A stretch of DNA of 64,000 nucleotides from Aralia elata. Taxonomy: Eukaryota > Streptophyta > Magnoliopsida > Apiales > Araliaceae. The notes below the pieces were generated by a model. It was not told where the DNA came from and did no database searches. It saw nothing but the letters and a program-made list of their open reading frames with translations. Every line of letters starts with the position of its first letter. Within the stretch, counting starts at the first letter, position 1. The stretch lies in contig CM068377.1 of NCBI GenBank assembly GCA_034770075.1, forward strand, positions 75,219,358-75,283,357, read 5' to 3'. A program made the position numbers and the translations under genes. Positions 55,470 to 64,000 of the stretch are shown piece by piece.

Positions 55470-57420
55470 CTACAGTCTCTCCATGTCCTTTATCAGTTCG
55501 TCCTGAGTTGTCAGCATCATTAACTTTTCTCTGCCCTTCCTACTTAGAGCATCAGCAACTACATTGGCCTTACCGGGATGGTACAGAATCTCACAATCGT
55601 AATCCTTGATCAACTCCAACCATCGCCTCTGCCTCATGTTTAGTTCCTTCTGAGTGAAGATATATTTCAGACTTTTGTGGTCGGTATATATTTCACACTT
55701 CTCCCCATACAGATAGTGCCTCCAAATCTTCAGAGCAAACACTACTGCCGCTAGTTCCAGGTCATGAGTCGGATATCCCTTCTCATAGTCCTTCAACTGT
55801 CGTGATGTGTACGCAATGACCCTCCCATGCTGCATCAATACGCACCCAAGGCCTTTGTGTGATGCATCACTGTACACCACAAATCCCCCTGTATCATCCG
55901 GTAGCGATAACACATGTGCTTCACTAAGTTTCTTCTTCAACTCTAAGAAACTCTCTTCGCACTTATCCGTCCACTGAAACTTCACAGTTTTCCTTGTCAA
56001 ATTTGTCAACGGCGTTGCTATCTTCGAAAAGTTCTGAATAAACCTCCGATAGTAACCCGCTAATCCCAAGAAACTTCGGACTTCTGTCGGCTTCTTCGGT
56101 TGTTCCCAGTTTATTACTGCTTCTACTTTTGCAGGATCCACTGAAACACCATCCTTGTTAATTACGTGCCCCAAGAATTGCACCCTTTGTAGCCAAAACT
56201 CACACTTGGAAAACTTTGCATATAGCTTCTCCCTTCTCAACGTTTCCAGGGCTATCCTCAAATGTTCGACGTGTTCCTCCTCTGTCTTCGAGTAAACTAG
56301 GATGTCATCTATGAAAACGACAACAAATTTATCTAGGTATTGTTTGAACACTCTGTTCATCATGTCCATGAATGCTGCTGGCGCATTCGTCAGCCCAAAT
56401 GACATTACCAAAAACTCAAAATGTCCATATCGAGTTCTGAATGTTGTCTTTGGAATATCCTCCTGCCTCACCTTTAGTTGGTGATATTCCGTCATCAAGT
56501 CAATCTTTGAGAAGTATTTCGCTCCCTTTAATTGATTAAACAAATCATCAATTCTGGGCAACGGGTACTTGTTCTTAATCGTGACTTTGTTCAACTCTCG
56601 ATAGTCAATGCAAAGCCTAAGCGATCCGTCTTTCTTCTTTACGAACAGTACTGGCACTCCCCATGGAGATACACTTGGACGAATATACCCCTTATCTAGT
56701 AACTCTTGTCGTTGAACCATCAGTTCTTTTATTTCCACTGGTGCCATTCTGTACGGTGCCTTTGAGATCGATGCGGTTCCCGGTACCAAGTCGATCACAA
56801 ATTCCACTTCTCTATCCGGCGGCAAACCCGGTAACTCATCTGGAAAAACATCTGGGAATTCCCTTACTACAGGTATCTGACCCATTTCACTCCCTACGCT
56901 TTGAGTATCAACCACATGAGCCAGATAACCTATGCAACCTTTTCTGAGCAATCTCCTTGCTTGCATCATCGTCAGACAACAAGTTTGTCTCGGCGATTTA
57001 TTACCATAGAATACAACCCTCGACTTATCTGGAGTCTTCAGGTGTATACATTTCTTCTGACAGTCAATCATAGCCCCGTGACTAGACAACCAATCCATCC
57101 CAAGAATTACATCAAATTCTCCTAGTTGTATTGGAATTAAATCTACGCTCAGTTTATACCCGTTTATCTCAACACAACAATTTCTATGGATGTATTCCAC
57201 AGGAATAACTTCTTTATTAGCTACTTCCACATTCATTGGATTCTCTAATTTCTCACGAGGTAAGTTTAACCGTTTAGCAAATTCATCCGACACAAATGAA
57301 CAGGTAGCACCCGAATCAAATAATACATATACACTGATATTATTGATTGAAATAATACCTGACACCACATCCTTCGATTCCATCGCATCCTGCACTGTCA
57401 TGTTGAAGGTGCGTGCTACT
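55470..57420 (-). pseudogene. Chromovirus protease, RT and RNase H (open for 849 codons together with gag tail)
   Basis: Protease: YVLFDSGATCSFVS (Asp near 57317) and GEFDVILGMDWLSSH. RT: GYIRPSVSPWGVPVLFVKKK, GSLRLCIDYRELNKVTIKNK, KIDLMTEYHQLKV (Gly usual before YHQL is Glu), and the catalytic VVFIDDILVYSKT (~56305). RNase H: VVYSDASHKGLGCVLMQ, LKIWRHYLYGEKCEIYTDHK and GKANVVADALSRK. The frame is uninterrupted from 58019 to a TAG at 55470-55472, which separates it from integrase. Wording is that of Tekay/Del chromoviruses. Together these parts mature the polyprotein and make cDNA. Confidence 0.95.
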
Positions 57421-58490
57421 GGTCTGTTCTTCTGTGCTGGTCCTCCAATAGTTAGCTTACTGTTGTTCCCTTGGTTAGCACTGCCTGCATCACTCTTCCT
57501 CTTTGGGCAATCCTTCTTCTGATGATCTGAAACACCACAAGAAAAACAACTCCCTGCCTTCGCCTTTGGGCATTGTGGGGCAAAGTGCCCCGGTTGACCA
57601 CAGTTAAAACAAACTCCTTTTCCTTTCATGCATTCTCCAAAGTGATTCCTTCCACATTTCTCGCATTTATTGCCCTTCTTTGCACCCCCTCCGGACTTGC
57701 TTCTTGACATCTGACTGTCGTTCCATTTTCTCTTATTTGGGTTACTTCCCCCACTGCTACCTTCTTTATGACCATCATGGCTCTTCTTCTTTTTCTGATC
57801 TTGGTTGTGCTTTGTCAAAGCTTCATTTCCTCCTTCAGCAATGATTGCATTCTCAAGTAACGTAGAAAATGTGTTGATCTGTAAAACCGCAACCTTACTA
57901 TACACCCAGGGCTTCAGTCCTTGTTCAAATCTCCTCGCTCGCCTAGCTTCGGTGTCCACCTGATGTGGAGCAAACCTAGCTAACTCGTTAAATTTTGCGG
58001 CATACTCCGCAGCTAACATGCCTCATTGCTTTAGTTCCAAGAACTTTATCTCCATACTTGCCTATGTGCTTGCTGGAAAGTAATTTTCGAAAAACAGCTC
58101 CTTGAAACGAGCCCATGCAATCGTGCCTTCCCCAGCTCGACCTTTGTTTGCCTTCCACCAGTAATTTGCCTCACCTTTCATCATGAAAGTGGCAAACGAC
58201 GTCTTCTGTTCTTCGGCCACCCTTGCGACCTCGAACACTTTCTCTATTTCTTCCACCCATGTCTGGGTTTCTATCGAATCTGTAGTCCCGCGAAACTCCG
58301 GCGGTCCTACCAATTTGAAGTCCTTAAAGTTCGCCATGTGACTTCTTGGCTGATCAACCGTAGCGGCTCGTCTTCCCTGCATTGCTTCGGCTAACAAGTT
58401 CACAAAAGTCCTCATAGGGTCTGCCTGACCCTCCTCGTTATTCACCGACTCTTCCGCCCTTGTGTATCGGGGTTGTCTTCTCGGCGGCAT
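57421..58490 (-). pseudogene. Chromovirus gag with zinc knuckles (broken)
   Basis: Starts MPPRRQPRYTRAEESVNNEE at 58490; an earlier in-frame ATG (58553) is less likely because the other chromovirus gag here starts at the same MPPRRQPR. Capsid domain: GPPEFRGTTDSIETQTWVEE, ANYWWKANKGRAGEGTIAWA, RFKELFFENYFPAS. Two in-frame stops follow (TAG 58062-58064, TGA 58023-58025). The frame then continues MLAAEYAAKFNELARFAP and a basic linker to CEKCGRNHFGEC, CFNCGQPGHFAPQC and CFSCGVSDHQKKDC. Gag forms the particle and binds RNA. Confidence 0.93.
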
Positions 58491-58886
58491 TGTCTGTTTA
58501 AAAGAAAACCGTCGGCTTTTACTAATAGATTTATGCCATATGTAAAAAGTCATTTAAGTCGACAATCAAAAGTAAAAAGCACCTATCAAACACGTTTGAT
58601 TTAAATAAAACAACTGCATTTATAATCATACACCACTGTTTTAATACAACCAGACTCAACACGTGGCATACTCCTTTAAACGCTAAATGACATGGCCTGC
58701 CAATCATTAAATATCCCCTAACAAACAAAATTGGGGAATAATAACCTTCCACCCCTCTAGTAGAAACAAAATTGGGGGTTCAACTACTATCCCATACATG
58801 CTGTAAGCATAGGGATTTACATCATAAGTATGCCCCTATTATAACAAAAGTGGGACCTACTACAAATATAACACTAACATAACACA

Positions 58887-59680
58887 TCACCGCCTGCTGC
58901 GGCGAACGGCAACTCTGAGCTCCCGTCGAGCCAGCCTGTCGACCACTCGGTGCCTAATCACGCTCCTGCTGCTACCCTCCTCCGGGGGGTACCTTCTCAC
59001 TCTGTCCCTAAGCCTGCCAATGGAAGTGGTCAAGCCTAACCTGAGGGAATCAATCTCTGCAGTCAGGGATGGTAACTGCTCTAAAGCCTCATCTATCTCC
59101 AGATGAGTAACCTCTAGCTGATCCTCTACCCGCTCCATCTGTCCTACCAACACCACATTCCTCTCTAAGAGGTCATAAACCATCACACCAAGCTGAACAG
59201 AAACCCCACGCCGACCTTGAACCTCTGCCTCTAGCTCGGCAATCCTCTGGTCCTTTTCCTGCAGCCTCTAGGTCAACTTCGTTTTTCCCCCAGAGTCTGA
59301 TACGCCAATGACCTGTACTGCTCCTCTCGGTCCTGGTGATCCTGGTTCTGCTCCTCTAAGTGGACCACTCGATTCTCAAGCTCCTCGTTCCTATTTGTCA
59401 GCTATTCTATGATGTCACTAGCAGTAGTGCCCATATCATCTGCATACTCAGGTGGCTCATCATCCTCCGTCACTGGATCCTCTTCGGGATCCTCATCCTC
59501 GGCCTCAGACTCATCCCTAGTGTCCATCATCTCTGGCTCACTCGGCTGCACCTCCACTAAATGCCCTGCGTTCACATGGATATCTGTGAACTCCACCTCT
59601 CTAGCAGGACTGGACTCTCCCATCTCAGACATCCTACAACCACAAACAAAAATAAATAGACAGCAAGATGTCAGTGCCAC
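58887..59680 (-). pseudogene. Pre-gag ORF of the minus-strand chromovirus (acidic, coiled coil, basic end; frameshifted)
   Basis: ATG at 59680 gives MSEMGESSPAREVEFTDIHV and an acidic stretch (DESEAEDEDPEEDPVTEDDE). After a TAG (59402-59404) come heptads (LTNRNEELENRVVHLEEQNQ), then a frameshift near a G/A run (~59290). The final frame has a TAG (59268-59270), QEKDQRIAELEAEVQG, VEDQLEVTHLEIDEALEQL and a basic end RRELRVAVRRSRR. It lies 192 bp after the PBS and 397 bp before gag. Length and layout parallel 16374-17132 (both start MS(D/E)-x-G-x-SS, both end in an Arg-rich tail), so it is the same ORF in a diverged element. Confidence 0.68.
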
Positions 59681-59871
59681 AATAAAATATATTCATTGAT
59701 AAAATGAAATGATATTTTATTATGCACAACTCGGCTCGATGGATTACCATAATCCACCTCCAGACATGATCACCAAATGAATCTCCTCGATCCATCACCT
59801 AGCGTACTCAATACGAGTTTAATACTAAGGTTATAACCTAGGTTTCGCATCCCTAAAGTTTATAACCTAAA

Positions 59872-59883
59872 GCTCTGATACCA
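59872..59883 (-). other. Primer binding site of the chromovirus (initiator Met tRNA)
   Basis: Minus strand TGGTATCAGAGC, 3 nt from the LTR end TGTCACA. Confidence 0.92.
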
Positions 59884-59886
59884 ACC

Positions 59887-62800
59887 TGTGACACCCCCAA
59901 ATTTAGGTACCAATACCTCGAATTTGGTGCTCATGATAAAATACATCCATACACCTCTAAACAACATAAATCAACTAATGCGGAATAAAATAAACATATG
60001 TTGTTCATTACAAAAGGTTTACTACGGTCCCAAGGTCTATAACCTTAAATAAATACATCGCAGAATACCTTAATAATACAAAACTATTCCACGATTACAT
60101 AACGGGATATTACATATAACTATTTCTTAAACTTTCCTTTGCCTTTGTTCGCTTTGGAACTCCCCGGCTTAACTGCAATAGTTTTATGATATAGCAAGGG
60201 TGAATAACTACTTTACTCAGCAAGTTTAAAATGAATAAAGAAGATATATCATAAATGAATGAGAATAATAGCCGCATAGATCAACAATTTATGAATATTG
60301 ATGAAATAGGTGAAATGACATAATCAAAGTTCAAATCAAACAATGAATAATGATTATTTACTGCTGAGTGGTCCAACCGACCATGAACTTTTGGCCAAAA
60401 AGTCAATCATTCAACTAACTCTTTTAAAACCTGACCCCGTCAGTTGTACTCGAGGGGATCAACCTCTTGTACACCATGTATATGCATAACATTTAACTCT
60501 GACTGCATCGAATAACCGACACATTATAATCCCCTAACAAGGGTTGCTCTCTCAGTCCAAGAATCCGTACCAACTACTGGTTTGGATAGCTTTTAAAAAG
60601 ATATTAACCTGCATATGTCTAGCCGAAACAAATGGCGTAGACTATTTATTAAACAGTTCATGAATGAAGAATTTAAACATTTCACAATCCGACAATAATT
60701 CATGAATTCAAAGGCACAAGGTGCGAATGTCAATAATTGTCTTTGATGTGGAGTAATTGGCAATAATTAATCCACTAGTATAACTTAAAAGTAATAACTC
60801 TAGTATGAGTCAGGAAACTTGCAATAATATAGAGTACTTGCTCAAGTATAATCTTGAGTAAGGTAAGGGAACTTGCTCAAATTTAAATTCAGTAAGAAGA
60901 ACTTGCATAATACACCGCATCCTGCTCGAATGTAAATTCAGTACGGTTAAAGGAAAACTCGCCTGATGCGTCTGCTGCAATAATACAACACACGCTCTTC
61001 AATTATCCTACACACATATGTGTACATAAACATACGATAAATTAGTCACATAATGAATACCAAATATTGGTTTACACTACCCATTAGGTTATATACATAT
61101 TAGAAACACAATATCAAACAAGGCTAAACACATTTGTTATAACGTTACGACGTTTGCACGTCTTTACGCCAAACTTTCATACTCAAACATTTAAGTGAGA
61201 TGCACAACGTCACCAAACTGCCCAAATTCGAACGTGAACCAGGCATGAAATCTTAATTCTTAATAGTGGAAGTTATAGGTCTACTCCTTAGCTTTTCGGA
61301 TCATCTTGAATCATCCAAATCGGAGTTCGTATGAGAAATTTATGCCCATTTTACTAAATGGGGCTGAGTCTGACTAGTCCCTACGATTTTACACTTAGCC
61401 AAATTTCAGTTCTACGACCCTTCCTCCCTACGATTGCCAACAGTGATAAAGATGCTCAACTTTGAGATTTTTCCCGTCCTTAACTCTGAAGGTTCAGTAA
61501 GTGAAAGTTATAGGTCTACTCTTCCTCTTTCCGAATCATCCTGGATCACCTCAATTCGAGTTCGGATGAGAAAGTTATGGTCGAATTACTAAGTGAGGTT
61601 CTTGCTGGTCAGTCCCTACGATTTTACACTTAGCCAAATTTCAGCTCTACGACCCTTCCTCCCTACGATTGCCAACAGTGATAAAGATGCTCAATTTTGA
61701 GATTTCTCCCTACCTTAACTCTCAAGGTTCAGTAAGTGAAAGTTGTAGGTCTACTATTCCTCTTTCCGAATCATCCTGGATCACCCCAATCCGAGTTCGG
61801 ATGAGAAAGTTATGGTCGAATTACTAAGTGAGGTTCTTGCTGGTCAGTCCCTACGATTTTACACTTAGCCAAATTTTGAGTCTCTACAAACCTTACACTC
61901 TACGACCCATACTTAGCCAAATTTCGAGTCTACGAACCTTACACTCTATGACCCATACTTAGCTAAATTTTGAGTCTCTCCGAACCTTACACTCTACGAC
62001 CCATACTTAGCCAAATTTGCACTCTACGATTCCAAGAGGCACTCTACGATTCCGAGAGACACTCTACTACCTTCGTAGGCCACTCTACGACCCTCAGAGC
62101 CCATCCCACCATTGGCACTCTACGATGGTCAGAGATTACCCCACGACTTGCACCCTGCGACCTCCTACATGACAGGTTCATAGCACCTTCTACCAAACAT
62201 CATAACTTCTTCATTTTAAGTCAAAATTAGTCCGTTCTTAAGGCTATGGAAATCTTGCAACCTGAACTCCAATATATCCAAAAATCAAAACCTTCCAGGT
62301 TCCCTAACTAGTCGAAACCGTGGCTCCAAAGTGCCCCATCGCACTAATTTTTCGTATTCTTGACAGCCTTGACACATTTTCTTAAAATCGTCATATCTCC
62401 CTCATCCGAGGTCGAAATGCGTTCATTCCAAAGCCCATGGCTTCCTTATTCAGTGTACTATACTACTCCAGAAGCTCATAATTTTATAAGCAACACATTA
62501 ATACCAGATTTGGTCGCAAGGTCACTGTTCACACAACTAATCGTTTTCTTGACATGGTTTACTAAAATCTTCACCACAAATTCGTTTTAAAAGCTTTTTA
62601 CTCCGTTCCAACTGGGTTATGAAGATAACCCATAGAACTACAATATCACCATAACAAATAAAGCAAACAAACACAGAATCAAAGCTACAAGTTCTCTAAA
62701 ACAGTCTGAATGTCCGTGTTTGTCCAAAATGTCCATGTTCTTCATTGTTCTTCATCCTTTACGCATGGGTTCGGATTTTCTCGTTATATTATTCCACTTT

Positions 62801-63888
62801 ACTATTATTAGAAAGGTTTTTAGAGTCTTAAGAACTTCCATAACAACTTACACGCAACTAACAACAATTATAAACGACGAAAATCAAACTCACCAAGCAT
62901 ATAAGCTTTAAAACCATAAAAGCTTGAAATATTGAGAGAGAAGGGTTATGGTTGATGTTTACCTCTTGATTCTTGCTCCTTGATGCTCAGAGACTTGGTT
63001 AGAGCGTGAAGCTTTCTCTTCTTCTTCTTCTTGGCATCTTCCCGAACAAATCCACTTCTTTCTCTCTCTAAAAACTCTCTTTCTCTCTCTACTTCTTCCT
63101 TGTTTCTTCTTTTTTTCTCTCTCTATTCTGCAGCAACTTGCTTCCAAAGTGAGCTGATGGTTTGAGTGAGGAGAGAAGGAATGGATGGGAGAATGAATGG
63201 AGTTTCGGGAGAGTGGGAGGGAGTAACCTAGGTGGTGGGTTTCTCACCCAATAAGAATGTTGGGAAATTAGAAAATTTCAAGGTAATTACATGGCTCAAG
63301 GCCACTCATCCGACCACTCCCTTCTTGCTCACTCCTCATTGGTCCATGCATTAAGTTGGTTCCCCATATTAGCAACACACACAAACTAATACACACATAT
63401 GGTCTCCCATACCCGAATTCTTCCTTATTTGTACCCAATTTAATAATTATACCCAAAAATTAAAATGGGTATTACCATAAAATATTGGAATGGATAAAAA
63501 TAATAATTACAGAGTTTATCCATTTATTCGGATAACCCATAATAACCTTTCGGATAAGATATAAATTACTAACGAGCTCAACTAAATATTCCACCGCTTG
63601 GAAAAATTGTCTCATCACATACACGCCTTAACGAAAATAATAGAAATTGAAAAATACATAAAAAAATATTATGGCGTGAATAGTGCCCGTGAATAGTAAT
63701 TTAGCGAGCCGCGAAATTAATTTATTCACTTATACAAAACTATAACACGTAATTCATATATTCACATACTTTAGGTTGTCACACAACCTTTAAACACGTA
63801 ACACAGAATAATATTAATAAAATATATTACATTCAATAATATTCAAAAATTCAAATTACAAGGTTATCCAGAATTCACGGTCGTTACA
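59887..63888 (-). mobile_element. 5' LTR of the chromovirus (4002 bp)
   Basis: Plus-strand ends TGTGACACCCCC and CACGGTCGTTACA. Carries the ~235-bp repeats (61266-61870) and one copy of the TCTACGA unit (62015-62165). Diverged from 42145-46332 by many scattered substitutions, so the element is clearly older than the Athila-like element within it. No genes. Confidence 0.93.
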
Positions 63889-64000
63889 TTAGCAACTTCT
63901 GACTGGATCTCTTGATATAGACTTTGACATGCTCTTAAGGATCAGATGAGACAATCTTTTGTGCCATAGACAGTTGACATCTTCTTAGGCTTTTAGCTAG
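63889..64000 (-). pseudogene. SIRE-like GAG-pre-integrase fragment
   Basis: The minus strand reads WHKRLSHLILKSMSKSI, the zinc-binding start of a copia integrase (WH-x2-LSHL). It continues across the chromovirus insertion into 42144 downward (SSDKERSCKAC). It is cut by the window end. Confidence 0.75.

Larger units (their letters stand above)
42145..63888 (-). mobile_element. 21.7-kb chromovirus (Tekay/Del-like Ty3/gypsy), minus strand
   Basis: Two direct LTRs (42145-46332 and 59887-63888), PBS, pre-gag ORF, gag-PR-RT-RNase H-integrase-chromodomain and PPT are all present on the minus strand. TSD ttagt (42140-42144) against ttagc (63889-63893) has one mismatch. A 7573-bp Athila-like element (46685-54257) splits the integrase end. 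Without it the element is ~14.2 kb, of which the LTRs are 8.2 kb. Several stops make it non-functional, but domain order and motifs are complete. Confidence 0.95.

Noticed and set aside
42145..63888. Two independent solo LTRs rather than one chromovirus
   Set aside because: PBS and PPT abut the inner LTR ends, domains run in order between them, and the outer flanks share a near-perfect TSD.

Overview
This window is eukaryotic. It is repeat-dense plant nuclear DNA, most likely from an angiosperm (probably a eudicot) with a large genome. The evidence is Ty1/copia elements of SIRE and Angela/Tork type, Ty3/gypsy chromoviruses with a C-terminal chromodomain, an Athila-like element, PBSs matching initiator Met tRNA and tRNA-Asp, and long LTRs with 5-bp target duplications (TSDs). 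I found no convincing host gene, rRNA or functional tRNA. Nearly all coding sequence is retrotransposon-derived and broken by stops, frameshifts or deletions. The species cannot be fixed from this sequence.

Layout by nesting. (1) At the left edge is the 3' part of a chromovirus-type LTR (1-748), ending inside a minus-strand ORF remnant (749-1135). Next comes a decayed SIRE-like copia pol on the minus strand (1607-5429), interrupted by a solo LTR (3448-4841). (2) A minus-strand Angela/Tork-like copia inserted into that SIRE copy. Its 3' LTR starts at 5430 and itself holds a chromovirus-type solo LTR (6028-8717). (3) A plus-strand copia of the same family (9924-31447) landed inside that LTR with TSD gtgca, creating a palindrome about 1.8 kb per arm. 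(4) The plus-strand copia carries a block of chromovirus DNA (about 13327-24102) arranged PPT-LTR-PBS-ORF-gag-PPT-LTR, with a solo LTR (19289-22655) in its right LTR, and another solo LTR (24930-26489) in its gag. (5) From 31453 the minus-strand copia resumes: an RNase H end, then five direct tandem copies of a ~1.6-kb integrase-to-reverse-transcriptase segment (31877-39685), cut off by a truncated LTR (39686-~40797). (6) A second SIRE-like remnant (~40798-42144, continuing 63889-64000) hosts a 21.7-kb minus-strand chromovirus (42145-63888) with ~4-kb LTRs. (7) A young, non-autonomous Athila-like element (46685-54257, TSD tatag) sits in the integrase/chromodomain region of that chromovirus.

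The observations most worth following are: the fivefold tandem amplification of a partial pol segment inside one copia; an acidic/coiled-coil/basic ORF between PBS and gag in two different chromoviruses; 14 TTGACY (W-box) words in ~175 bp just behind a copia PBS; a CpG-rich variable tandem repeat in the LTRs of the youngest element; self-insertion of one copia into the LTR of a sibling; and premature stops in the chromoviruses that are overwhelmingly TAG, as expected if CAG codons decayed by deamination at methylated CHG sites.
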